64,000 nt of DNA from Neostapfia colusana. Taxonomy: Eukaryota; Streptophyta; Magnoliopsida; Poales; Poaceae. Location: contig JASWHV010000005.1 in assembly GCA_030760725.1 (NCBI GenBank), positions 29,769,241 through 29,833,240 on the forward strand, written 5' to 3'. Positions within the stretch are counted from its first letter, which is position 1; each line of letters begins with the position of its first letter. The notes under the pieces were generated by a model. The model had not been told where the DNA came from and made no database searches. It saw nothing but the letters and a program-made list of their open reading frames with translations. Both the position numbers and the translations under genes were made by a program. Shown one piece after another: positions 10,697 to 19,818 of this stretch.

Positions 10697-12242
10697 GCCT
10701 CCCTCACCGGCCTCCAGCTTCTCGGCAACCTTGTTCTCCTCGGCCGCCACAGCGCACTCCCTGTCCGCGACGGCGCACTCGCGTCGCGCCAGTCGCAGCT
10801 GCAGATCCTCCATCGCAGTGGAGTGCGCCTCGGCCCTGGCATGAGCCTCACGGGTCTCCTGGTGGAGCCACCGGGTCTCGGAGTCCAGGCGGTCGACGGC
10901 CTTCTTCTGAAGGTCAAGGAGCGCCTCCATGACATCGAGCCTCAACTGCCTCGAGTCGAGCTCTGCCCTAACCTCCTGAGTCCGCTGCTTCAGAAGGTGC
11001 CCCCAGCTGAGGAGGCGGTTCCTCTCCCCGGTCAGCACCTCCCGCTCTCGCTCCAGGGTGGCCTGGACCTTCCGGACGCTCGCCTGGGCAAGCTCAAAGG
11101 CATCCACCAGGGGCAGCGGGGCGGCAGAGGCAGAAGCCGTGCCCCCGACCTACTCCATCACGTCGTCATCAGGAGATGCTGGCATCTCAGCGACCGGGAT
11201 TAGGCGCCGATCTGGAGAAGCCAGCACCGGAGCGGGGCCGCTCTCGACGCACCCCTGCTCACCGCCCGCCGTAGGACCTGCGGCTGCTCCTCCCGCCTCG
11301 ACACTGGTGGGCTGGACGCCGCCAGCCGGCCCCGCTGAGCCCTCGACAACCGCCGGCTTCCGAGCTGGCGAAGGTGGACGAGCGGGTGCTGCCGCCGCCG
11401 CCGCAGGAGCTGGTTCGACCGGCACAGAAGAAGCCTGCACCGACTTGGGGGCCGGTGAAGCCGCTGCAGCTTCCGGACGCTGCGGCGCGGATCTCCCGTC
11501 AACCGGAGATGGCCGGGGAATAGAGTCGTTCCCGATACCTGATGAGTCCCTGCAAGCATGGGAAGCTCTCGGGCTAAGGAAAGAAGAAAAGAACGCAAGT
11601 TCTGGAACCTGGTAAGAGCAACACTTACCGGGGAACGCGAACGCTCCAATGGGCATGGAACCCCGGCTTCCGAGCCGGGGCAGATCCACCGGAGCCTGCC
11701 GTCACCACCGGGACCTGCGCCGCAGGCACCCGGATCGGCGGAGCAGTAGGGCCCCCACCGGCGGCGCCTCTAGCGCTGCTCGCCGATCTAGCTCCTAAGG
11801 CCCGGGGCACCTGCGCCCTCGGATGAGTCCCAGCGCTGCTCCTTCCAGCGCCACCGCCTGCCAAGCCTGCAGCCGGGATGCTCGCGGGCCAGGGCGCATG
11901 AGCCCTGGGCTCGCCCCTGGGCATCGCAGCACCGGTGTCCCCCCTCGGAGTTCCTCCGCCTGAGGAAGGAGGGCGGGATGCCCGGGGCCCCTTGAACCGC
12001 CGCTGTTCGAGAGGAGTCCCGTCGGAATGGAAGGCCTGAGGCCTCTTGGGGTCGCCGCCTGACGAGCTGACACCTCTAGAAGGAGGACGCGAAGGTACCT
12101 CGGTCCCCTGGCTTGGCGCGAACAACGCCGTCAGTGGGGACCGGGCACGTGTCTTCTCTGGCAAACCGGAGGCCGGCTCCCTGCCCCTCCCCCTGTCGGC
12201 CGTCCGAGCTCCGTCGGCCTTCGAAGGCAGGTTCGAAGCCAT
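10697..12242 (-). pseudogene. Tat-0 antisense gene, N-terminal and middle part, N-domain deleted
   Basis: The minus-strand reading starts MASNLP and passes directly into a Lys/Gly/Pro-rich linker (ADGARTADRGRG). In Tat-1 the same MASNLP is followed by some 300 residues of conserved domain before that linker, so an internal deletion has removed the domain. Exon 1 ends ..WSVRVPR at 11630; an 80-nt intron (11550-11629) follows; exon 2 starts with the rest of an Arg codon and GAC TCA and runs through an Ala/Pro-rich segment. An in-frame stop occurs at 11150-11152 in DDDVME, then a coiled coil (11107-10697) with QREREV-like and LARRECAVADRE repeats. The solo LTR interrupts the coiled coil at 10696/7551. 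The biochemical role is unknown. Confidence 0.7.
11550..11629 (-). other. Intron in Tat-0 antisense gene
   Basis: The donor is CCCCG/GTAAGT and the acceptor TTGCAG/GGAC on the minus strand, with a pyrimidine-rich TTCTTTTCTTCTTT tract inside. The stop codon that ends exon 1 when unspliced (TAA) lies in the donor itself. Splicing restores the frame exactly as in Tat-1 (22645-22723). Confidence 0.7.
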
Positions 12243-12747
12243 GGCCGACCGAAGCGCAAGAACTTGGGGGCTGAGAAGTCTCGAGCGCTCAGAGGACTCT
12301 GGAAGGCTCAGGCGTAGGGAAGTGCGAAGGGAAGCCTGCGATGCAGATGAGATTCCCTTTTAAACTTCCCAGACACGATTCAAACAATTCGAAACTCTTC
12401 GAATACGCTGCTTTGGGCAACCGCTCTGGCTCCAAGCCCTGGAGTCGATGACAACTAGGCCCAGGCCATCCTGCGGAAGCGGTGGACTAGGCAGTCAGCC
12501 CCCCAGACGGAGAACCCGTCGGTTCCTAACAAGGCGCTGCGACGTGTGCTACGACGTGCAAGAGTGGCAGCCTTGGGAACCGCCGCAGTAAAAGCAGCCA
12601 TCAAGCAGGGCTCACGCCCCCACGATCCCACAAATGTTCGTGCTCCAGCAACGGTCAAAGCGGGTTTTCGAGAAGGTGCGGAAAGTAGAAGAGACGGAGG
12701 CCCCACCTCGGGCTCGTTATCTCCCCCGAGATCGGCCCGGGGGCCAC
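12243..12747. promoter_or_regulatory. Tat-0 stretch between antisense gene and 3' LTR
   Basis: This 505-bp stretch is about as conserved with Tat-1 (24385-24867) as the coding part. A TTTAAAAG-like element on the minus strand at about 12357-12364, roughly 115 bp before the ATG, may be the promoter of the antisense gene. The last 20 bases (to 12747) are rich in G and C (GGCCCGGGGGCCAC) and occupy the polypurine-tract position just before the 3' LTR. I see no gene here. Confidence 0.45.
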
Positions 12748-13277
12748 TGTCGGTACCCTCAATATGGGGTACCCCCGCGCACAATGGAAATCGGCTAAGG
12801 ACTTTGCCCCTTCCTCAGGGGCAAGCTCCAAAAGCCCCATGTGTCCTGCGGGACCGGGCCTCCCTCTCCACTGAGGAGGGCTCTGGGCCCGCCATGTGGC
12901 CGGCAGAGCCGTACCTCCCTTCTCCGCAGGGAGAGCTCTGAAGGCTCCATGTGTCCAGCGGGGCCTGACCTCTCTCTCCTCAGAAGAGAGCCCCGGGCCC
13001 GCCACGTGGCCAGCAGAGCCGGACCTCCCCCCTCCGCGGGGAGAGCTCCGATGGCTCCACGTGTCCAGCGGGGCCGGACCTCCCTCTCCTCAGAGGAGAG
13101 CTCTGGGCCTGCCACGTGGCCAGCAGAGCCGTACCCCCCCCCCCCTCCGCGGGGAGAGCTCCGATGGCTCGACGTTTCCAGCGGGGCCGGACCTCCCTCT
13201 CCTCAGAGGAGAGCTCCGGGCCCGCCACGTGGCCAGCAGAGCCGGACCTCCCCCCTCCGCGGGGAGAGCTCCGAAGG
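12748..13277 (+). mobile_element. Tat-type LTR, 5' portion only (U3 with G-box array)
   Basis: It starts TGTCGGTACCCTCAATATGG, the same start as the Tat-1 3' LTR at 24868 and the inverse of the Tat-2 LTR end at 19080. After about 530 bp, still in the G-box array, it changes abruptly (near 13277) to RNase H coding sequence. The TATA box and R/U5 seen in the complete Tat-1 LTR are missing. It is either the truncated 3' LTR of Tat-0 or a 5' LTR remnant of Tat-1; position just after the Tat-0 polypurine region favours the first. Confidence 0.7.
12828..13275. repeat. G-box tandem array in Tat LTR U3
   Basis: About eight units of roughly 55 bp. CACGTG is intact near 13001, 13059, 13112 and 13226. 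The other units show CATGTG or ACGTTT, mostly single C-to-T changes. Units alternate CCACGTGTCC and GCCACGTGGCC contexts. Confidence 0.8.
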
Positions 13278-14455
13278 CTGGAGGAAGACATCTCAGGCCC
13301 AGGGGGAGGGTCCGGACCATCCAGAGGCCTGTCTACTACATCAGCGAAGTCCTCCACGACGCCAGGACAAGGTACCTGGAGGTCCATAAGCTGTTGTATG
13401 CAGTGCTCGTGGCGTCCAGGAAGCTCCGGCACTACTTCCAAGCCCACCGGATCTCGGTGGTCACCTCCTACCCGCTGAGGACCATCCTCCACAGCAACAA
13501 CGCGACCGGGAACGTCGCTAAGTCGGCAGCGGAGTTGGCGGAGTTCGAGTTGGACTACCTACCTCGACACGCAGTCAAGAGCCAAGAACTGGCTGACTTC
13601 GTGGCCGAGTGGGCACCATCGTCAAACAACCCAGGGGGCCCCGAAGACAGTGAACCAAAGCCCCGAGCTCTGGTCTTCACCGAGCCCCACTGGACGCTCG
13701 TCTTCAACGGCTCCTCGCGAAAGCAGGGGGCCGGTGCCAGCGTACTGCTTCTCATGCCACCGGGGGAGCAGTTTGGGTACATGGTGCGCCTCAAGTTCAA
13801 GGCAACCAACAAAATGGCGGAGTATGAAGCACTCATCTTCGGCCTGATGATGGCGCTGTCTCTCGGCGCTCGCCAGTTTTTGGCACAGGGCGACTCCCAG
13901 CTAGTCATCAAGCAAGTCAAGGGTGAATGCTCCTGCAACGACCCGCAGCTAGCTGCCTATCTGCTCTATGTCCAGATGCTGGAGAAAGACTTCCTCGTCT
14001 TGGACCTGTGCCATGTACCACGCGCTAGCAACGCCGCGGCCGACGACCTCTCAACGAAGGCTTCGATCGGCGCCCCGGCGCCCAAAGGAATCTTCGAGAG
14101 GACGTTGCTCCGGCCCACAGCCCGGCCTGCCGAGCCGAGCAAAGGGGGCTGGACCAGCACCTTGAAGCTGGCGGTCCCGGCGGCCCTGCTACCATGGATG
14201 CCACCAAGGATCGTAAGCGTCACTGGGGACTCCGTGCTACCCAGCGCTCAAGATCCAGAAGCTCAAGTCAGACCAATGCATGGATCACGGAGATCCGGGA
14301 CTACTTGGAAGACAACATCCTTCCTGATGAACATGTATCCGCTGAACGGATCGTGCGCATGGCTAAAAGATACGCACTGGTATAAAGGGATCTCTACCGG
14401 CATAGCACCAACCACGTCCTATTGCGGTGCATAACCCAGGAAGAAGGCTGCGATG
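13278..14455 (+). pseudogene. Tat-1 pol fragment: RNase H, archaeal-type RNase H, start of integrase
   Basis: The reading opens inside the Ty3 RNase H domain (VYYISEVLHDARTRYLEVHKL, then SRKLRHYFQAH and VTSYPL), so reverse transcriptase and the first half of RNase H are missing. It continues through the connecting segment AAELAEFELDYLPRHAVKSQELADFVAEW into a second, archaeal-type RNase H (about 13680-14090) that marks the Tat lineage: WTLVFNGSSRKQGAGA, MAEYEALIFGL, QGDSQLVIKQVKGEC, and a C-terminal AADDLSTKAS. The first catalytic Asp of that domain is Asn here (FNGSS; FDGSS in Tat-2). After 14100 the frame shifts into the integrase N-terminal region (ILPDEHVSAERIVRMAKRYALV, then LLRCITQEEGCD), which stops at 14455. 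Frameshifts, the lost residue and missing domains make it non-functional. Confidence 0.8.
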
Positions 14456-14830
14456 GGCTTGCCTGTGAAGGGCGTAAGGTCTGGCATCAGCGCTTGCCTG
14501 TGAAAGGAGGGCGAGGGCTGGCCTCGGAGCTCGGCCCAGCTGTGGGGGCGGAGTCCGGAAGTCATCGGAGCTCAGGCAAACGAAGGGCGTGAGGTCCGGA
14601 GGTCATCGGAGCTCAGGACAGCGAAGGGCGTGAGGTCCGGCATCAGCGCTCGCCTGTTAAAGGAGGGCGAGGGCTGGCCTCGGAGCTCGGCCCAGCTGTG
14701 GGGGCGGAGGTCCGGAAGTCATCGGAGCTGAGGACAGCGAAGGGCATGAGGTCCGGCATCAGCGCTCGCCTCTGAAAGGAGGGCGAGAGCTGGCCTCGGA
14801 GCTCGGCCTGGCTGTGGAGGCAGAGTCCGG
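14455..14830. repeat. Tandem repeat, about 115-bp unit, three copies
   Basis: The unit begins 'ggcatcagcgctcgcctg' and contains 'gagggcgag.gctggcctcgg' and 'gctgtgg.ggcggag.tccgg'. Copies start near 14483, 14638 and 14753; a partial extra segment of about 42 bp ('gtcatcggagctcagg') widens the first interval. It lacks CACGTG, unlike the other arrays. It lies between the Tat-1 pol fragment and the inverted Tat-2 spacer and probably belongs to Tat-2. Confidence 0.65.
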
Positions 14831-15300
14831 CACTGCTCAGTGGTCCCCCCTTTCCTGCCCCTTAGTCTCATTTGGCTTACTGTCCCAGGCCAGAATACGG
14901 GGCTTGGGTAATCCAGTGCACTTGGTCCCGGAGGTCTGGCCCCAGCCCCAGTCAGGGTGTAACCGTCCGGCCCCCTGGTACTCAGACCGTAGCGCCGGGG
15001 GGCAGAGTGCGCATGCTTTGGGTGCAAGACCGGGCAAAGCAAGGTTCCTGACCCCCCGGTCTGGCGTAGGTCTTTTCTCGGAGGAGACCAACTGGAGGTA
15101 CAGTACCCTTACAGGGGGAGATCCAAAAGGCCACCGGGCCTCTGGCAGGTACCCCAAGCACTACCGCCTTCGGCAGGACGGCAAATATCGACTATACATG
15201 AGAGCAGGAAAGAGGAACCGAGTGTACAATGGACGCACAGTGTCTAGAGCGTGGGGAGGTGTTCATATAAATTAATGTGTAATTTAAATAAACACCTAAG
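14831..15300 (-). mobile_element. Tat-2 spacer, inverted copy of the Tat-0/Tat-1 spacer
   Basis: Reverse-complemented, this block follows the same order as 2780-3180 and 20160-20520: 'gaggtacctg', 'gcctttt.gatc', the 'cgaccaaagacggtcg'-like start, 'tgctttgcctggttccg'-like units and the 'cagtactc' and 'ggtccggc' segments, ending with 'gtaagccaaatgagacta'. It shows that Tat-2 reads on the minus strand. No gene is seen in it. Confidence 0.6.
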
Positions 15301-15314
15301 TAAGCATGGTGAAC

Positions 15315-15475
15315 TTACTGGGGTAGCGTCGGAGCGCCTGTCTTCACGCAGAGCGGGTCATGCGTGGCTTCATCGTACGCCGGACACGGGGGGACCCCCA
15401 TGGCGATCTCAGGGGGAAGCATGGCATCGGCCCCGCATACCATGTGGAAGGGTAGTTCCCGTGACCCGGCCCTGG
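15315..15475 (-). pseudogene. Tat-2 integrase C-terminal scrap
   Basis: The minus strand reads ELPFHMVCGADAMLPPEIAM, then AYDEATHD: the segment after the DDE core of Tat integrases (compare ETPFFMVYGAEAVLPPEITM in Tat-1, 19390-19470). Only about 45 residues are recognisable. Bases 15476-15715, which separate it from the integrase start, show no homology that I can name. The DDE catalytic core is absent. Confidence 0.65.
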
Positions 15476-15715
15476 GATGTCCGGCTGGCCCTCGACATGG
15501 AGGAGCCGGTATCTCCCGACGGCTCTGGGTGCGCGTCTGCACCGGTTGTGTGGGTCTGCTTGGCGTGGACCTGGGACGCATTGCATCCCTAACCGGTTTG
15601 ACGGCGTCCAGGTGGCTCTCGGTCAGTAGGAGCCATGCCGGGTGGCTTAACCGACCAGCGTGCGGGACGATGAGCGTTCCCAGCACTCGCCTCCTTGGAC
15701 TACTGCGAGCTAGTC

Positions 15716-16680
15716 GCAGCCTTCCTCCTGGGTTATGCACCGCAATAGGGTGTCGTGGCGCCACGCCAGTAAAGATACCAGCACATAGCACTTAGCCATC
15801 CGCACCACCCGTTCAGCGAATGCACGTTCATCAGGAAGGATGTCCTTCAAGGAGTCCCCGACCTCCTTGGTCCATGCATCGGGACTACTTGAGCTTCTGG
15901 ATCTTGAGCGCTGGGTTGCACGGAGTCCCCAGTGACGCTTACGATCCTTTGGCGGCATCCATGGCTGCAGGGCCGGCAGGACTGCCTAGCTTCGAGGCAC
16001 TTGTTCAGCCCCCTTCGCCCGGCTCGGCGGGCCGGGCTGTGGACCGCAGCAAAGTCCTCTCGAAGACTCCTTCGGGCGCAGGGGCTCCGATGGAGGCCTT
16101 CATTGAGAGGTCGTCAGCTGCGGCCTTGCCAGCGCGCGGTACATGGCGCAGGTCCAAGGCGAGGAAGTCTTTCTCCAACATCCGCACGTGGAGCAGATAA
16201 GCAGCTAGCTGTGGGTCATTGCAGGGGCATTCACCCTTAACTTGCTTGATAAATAGCTGGGAGTCGCCCTGCGCCAACAACTGGCGAGCGCCCAGAGATA
16301 GGACTGTCTTTTAGGCCAAAGATGAGTGCTTCATACTCTGCCAAGTTGTTGGTTGCCTTGGAATTGAGACGCACCATGTACCCAGACTGCTCCCCCGATG
16401 GCACGAGAAGCAGTACGCCGGCACCGACCCCCTGCTTTCGCGAGGAGCCGTCGAAGAAGAGCGTCCAGTGAGGCCCGGTGAAGACTGGAGCTCGGTACTT
16501 TGGTTCACCGTCTTCGCGGCCCCCTGGGTCAGCCTTCGTTGGCGTCCACTCAGCCACGAAGTCAGCCAGTGCTTGGCTCTTGGCTGTATGACGTGGTCGG
16601 GAGCTCAGCTTGAACTCCGCCGTCTTCGGGCTGTCTTCCGGCTTCGGAAGCTGGCAGTGAGTGCCAATTCCGCCCTTCGG
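15716..16680 (-). pseudogene. Tat-2 archaeal-type RNase H and integrase start
   Basis: The minus strand carries AEFKLSSRPRHTAKSQALADFVAEWTP, then the archaeal-type RNase H with WTLFFDGSSRKQGVGAG and NLAEYEALIFGLK. A frameshift near 16300 breaks it, and it continues in another frame with AQGDSQLFIKQVKGECPCNDPQLAAYLLHV and a tail AADDLSMKASIGAPAPEG to 16005. The integrase start follows (DERAFAERVVRMAKCYVL, LLRCITQEEGCD) and ends at the same Cys-Asp as in Tat-1. It lies immediately after the gag remnant, because reverse transcriptase and protease are deleted. Confidence 0.75.
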
Positions 16681-17942
16681 CTGCTCTGGCGCACTTGTCC
16701 GCCAGGCTGAAGAGCTCAGAGACATCGCAGACCTCTCTGGTCGCGAGCTTCTCAAGCATCTTCTCGTCCTGGACACTGTCGAAGTGCCACCACCACAGAA
16801 GCACTTTGAATATGTGGGATGGTATTGCGTACCTGGGAGAACCGCTGGATAAAGGAGTGCAGTGATTCCCCAGGTTGTTGCTTGACGGCGTGGAGGTCAA
16901 GCTCCGTGCCGGGATGGGTGTAGGAGCTGCCGAAGTTGGCGACAAACTGCCGGCAGAGCTCTCCCCAGGAAGTTATGGAACCCTGGGGGAGGTTCATGAG
17001 CCAAGACCGGGCTGGGCCAGTCAAGGCGACGGGGAAGTAGTTGGCCATGACGGCCTCATCCCCTCCTGCGGCAAGTACCGCGGTGGAGTAGATCTGGAGA
17101 AACTCCGCCGGGTTGACGCTGCCGTCGTACTTCTCGGGCAGGTGCGGCCGGAAATTGCGCGGCCACCTCACGAAGCGAAGGTGGTGTGCCAGGGCCACAC
17201 ATCCTGCCCCTGTTGCCGCAGGTGTCGGTGCCGCAAACGCTTGATTCGCCGTCGGCACGGTGTATCCCGGTATGGGCAAGGCAGCTCCATAGACCGGGGG
17301 CGCCGTTTGCAGGGCATATGGTTGTGGCATATGCTGCGCGGCGTATGCCTGGGGGAGAGATCGCGTGGCGAAGATCTGCTCTTCAGGCTGGGTCGAGGCC
17401 GACGTCATGCTGTCGCCAGCCTCTTGGTTGCGACGCCTTTCCCGATGTCGCTCGAGGTACAGCCGGGCATCCTGGCCCAAGTGGCACCGTTCCAGCTCTG
17501 TCCTCAGGTCCGTTGATGGAAGCCTGGTGGAGCTGGAACCCGCCGTCTGCCCGTCAACCGTTGGCGTGCGCGTCAGCGACACTGCCGGTTGACCGGAGTG
17601 TCATCCCCGCCGAAGTCGAGGATTTGCAGCGGCGACGACGAGGCGGTCTACCTCACGTATCCACTGCTGGGTTGCTGAATGAGGTGTGTCCCCAGCAGGT
17701 GGATTGCGCAGCAGCGCTCTTTCTGCAGCTAGCGCACCCCTGTGGGGTACGCTTAGCGCCGCAGAAGATCTCACACTGGTTGGCGCCTGCATTGCCGGAG
17801 TCGGCGTTGCCGGAGTCGGCTGCTGGCTACCAGCTTGCGCCGACACACTCCGTCCTGAGTGCGTCGACACGTATTCTCCACTGGTCACGGTTCGCCGTGA
17901 ACGCGGGGGAGGAGAGTTTGCCGCTGAAGGAAGCTTGGTCAT
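16620..17942 (-). pseudogene. Tat-2 gag, fused by deletion to RNase H
   Basis: The start is taken as the ATG at 17942, 57 nt downstream of the LTR end, reading MTKLPSAANSPPPRSRR. The N-terminal third is Pro/Ser/Thr-rich. An in-frame stop lies at about 17598-17600. The conserved capsid-like region follows (PEKYDGSVNPAEFLQIYSTAVLAAGGDEAVMANYFPVALTGPARSWLMNLPQGSITSWGELCRQFVANF, described here only in part by its FLQIY, ARSWLMNLP and SWGELC motifs). A frameshift near 16800 moves the reading to ..DSVQDEKMLEKLATREVCDV and LADKCARAAEGR, after which the DNA passes straight into RNase H sequence near 16640. No zinc knuckle or protease is seen, so these were lost in the same deletion. Confidence 0.75.
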
Positions 17943-17978
17943 CTTCGTCGGCAGAAGCTCGTCGCGCAAGGGAAAAGC

Positions 17979-17996
17979 CCCCTACCTGGCGCGCCA
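17979..17996 (-). other. Tat-2 primer binding site candidate
   Basis: Two bases past the LTR end the minus strand reads TGGCGCGCCAGGTAGGGG. It starts with TGG, as primer sites complementary to tRNA 3' CCA ends do, and lies right inside the 5' LTR. I cannot name the tRNA with certainty. Confidence 0.6.
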
Positions 17997-18300
17997 AATG
18001 TCGAAGTGTGTGGTCGACACTTCCCCCGGGCCTGCACTAGGCAGCCCGCAGAGGTTCTTTTTCAGAGGGGCTAGTCACTTGCGGAGAGCTTGAGCGTAGG
18101 GACGAGTTAAGGAGGAGCTTGACACGGTGAGTTTTACGTGGTTCAGGCCGCCGGAGCATAAAACCCTACGTCCACGGTGAGCTGAGGAGCTCGCTGTATT
18201 GCTTGTTGCTCAGAGTCAGAGTCCTGAGCTTGAGGAAGTGTTATTCCTAGCGTATGAGTTGCGGGAGTGCGAACCCCTGCTAACGTTGCCTACCCAAGCC

Positions 18301-18307
18301 TTTTATA
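18301..18307 (-). promoter_or_regulatory. TATA box (TATAAAA) of Tat-2 LTR
   Basis: GGACTATAAAAGG-like context on the minus strand, identical in setting to 25825-25831 in the Tat-1 LTR. It lies about 400 bp downstream of the G-box array in transcription direction. Confidence 0.65.
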
Positions 18308-18697
18308 GTCCAAGGCTCGAGTGGCTTACAAGGGGGGCCCGGGACCCGAGAGGTGGCCCTGGGGTGATTTCCTACCAGCTATTATGTCTTGGCGCTGGCG
18401 TCGAAGTCCTCGTCCTGCTGCCCTACCCATGCCGCAGGCTAAGTGTAGCATGTAGTCGTTGGAGATGGCAGGGGAGGTAGGGCATGTCTTGTCTGGTCTT
18501 GTCGCTGCCTTCAATGGCCTGCAGCTTCAGACACTGTACGCCTGTCTTGACTGTGACTGGTCACAGCGCCTCCTGACAGGCGTGCACTGCGCCTCTTCGT
18601 CTCGGGAAGGCGCGGGTCTTGAATGCTTTGTACGGTAAAGGCATGGCGCGCCTTTACTCCCGCTGCCTACCGCGCCGGTCGGCAGCACTGTTCTGCT

Positions 18698-19015
18698 GGC
18701 CACGTGTCAGACCCGGAGCTCTCCTCTGAGGAGGGGGGGAGCTCCGGCTCCGCTGGACACGTGGAGCCTTCGGAGCTCACCCCCACGGAGGGGGCGTGGT
18801 CCTGTCTTCTGGGCCACGTGGCAGGCTCGGAGCTATCCTTTGAGGAGAGGAGAGCCCCGGCCCTGCCGGACACGTGGTGCCTTTGGAGCTCACCCTTGCG
18901 GAGGGGGCGAGGTCCGGCCTCCTGGGCCACGCGGCAGGCCCGGAGCTATCCTCCGTGGGGAGGGGAGCTCCGGCCCCGCTGGACACGTGGCGCCTTCAAA
19001 CCTTGCCCCTGCAGA
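18698..19015. repeat. G-box tandem array in Tat-2 LTR U3
   Basis: About six units of roughly 55 bp in minus orientation. CACGTG is intact near 18703, 18758, 18814, 18870 and 18982; one unit reads CACGCG. Confidence 0.8.
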
Positions 19016-19080
19016 GGGAGCGAGGTCCTTAGGAAGCTTTACCCTGTGCGCGGGGGTACCCGGTATTGAGGGTACCGACA

Positions 19081-19818
19081 ACCATCAACAAGCAATCCGC
19101 AGTCAAGTTCATCAAGTCGATCGTCTGCAGGTTCGGGGTCCCGAACAGAATCATCACCGACAACGGGACCTAGTTCACCAGTGCAGCGTTCCAAGACTAC
19201 TGTGAAGACCTTGGCATCCAGGTGTGCTATGCCTCCGTTGCTCATCCAAGGAGCAACGGGCAAGTCGAGAGGGCCAACGCCGAAATCCTTCGGGGCCTCA
19301 AGACTCGCACCTACGCCAGCTTGTAGAAGCATGGCGCCAAGTGGGTGGACGAGCTTCCGAGCACACTGTGGGCTAACCGGACATCCAAGAGCAGGGCCAC
19401 CGGGGAGACACCCTTCTTCATGGTGTACGGGGCCGAAGCCGTGCTTCCCCCAGAGATCACCATGGGGTCTCCCCGTGTCCGAGCTTACGACAAAGCCATG
19501 CAGGACCAGCTCCGGCGTGAAGACATCGACCTCGTCGACAAGGCTTGATTACAAGCAACGATCCGCAACGCACGGTACCTGCAGGCGCTTCGGCGCTACC
19601 ACCAAAGGACCATGCATGTCCGGGAGCTCAAAGAAGGTGACCTGGTGCTGCGGCGCATACTCTCTCGCGAAGGGACGAACAAACTCTCCCCCAGCTAGGA
19701 AGGTCCTTTCCGAGTCACGAAAGTCTTCCGCCCCGGGTGCGTACGCCTTTCCACCGAGAATGGGGATCCGCTCCCGAACCCTTGGAACATAGAACATCTC
19801 CGTAAGTTCTATCCCTAG
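19081..19818 (+). pseudogene. Tat-1 integrase, core and C-terminal part
   Basis: Plus-strand reading: QSAVKFIKSIVCRFGVPNRIITDNGT (second catalytic Asp in TDNGT), then AHPRSNGQVERANAEILRGLKTRT with the catalytic Glu in QVERANAE. After the DDE core come ETPFFMVYGAEAVLPPEITM, LRRYHQRTMHVRELKEGDLVLRR and a final PNPWNIEHLRKFYP. In-frame stops occur in the Asn-Gly-Thr-stop context near 19171, after SL near 19324, near 19546 and near 19696. The zinc-binding N-terminus and the first catalytic Asp are missing; that gap is where Tat-2 now lies. The order and motifs are typical of Tat-lineage elements. Confidence 0.85.

Larger units (their letters stand above)
17999..19080 (-). mobile_element. Tat-2 5' LTR (1,082 bp)
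   Basis: On the minus strand it starts TGTCGGTACCCTCAATACCG and ends CTTCGACA, followed by the primer site candidate and gag, so it is a 5' LTR. It shares its ends and its order of parts with the Tat-1 3' LTR: G-box array in U3, TATA box at 18301-18307, and the 'caccgtggacgtagggt' block (mirrored near 18170). At 19081 the Tat-1 integrase resumes. The matching 3' LTR of Tat-2 is not in the window. Confidence 0.85.

Noticed and set aside
12896..13277. Long open frame with Ser/Gly/Pro-rich repeats before the RNase H reading
   Set aside because: It is a translation of the G-box tandem array. All three frames and both strands stay open there because of base composition and unit length; no domain is present.
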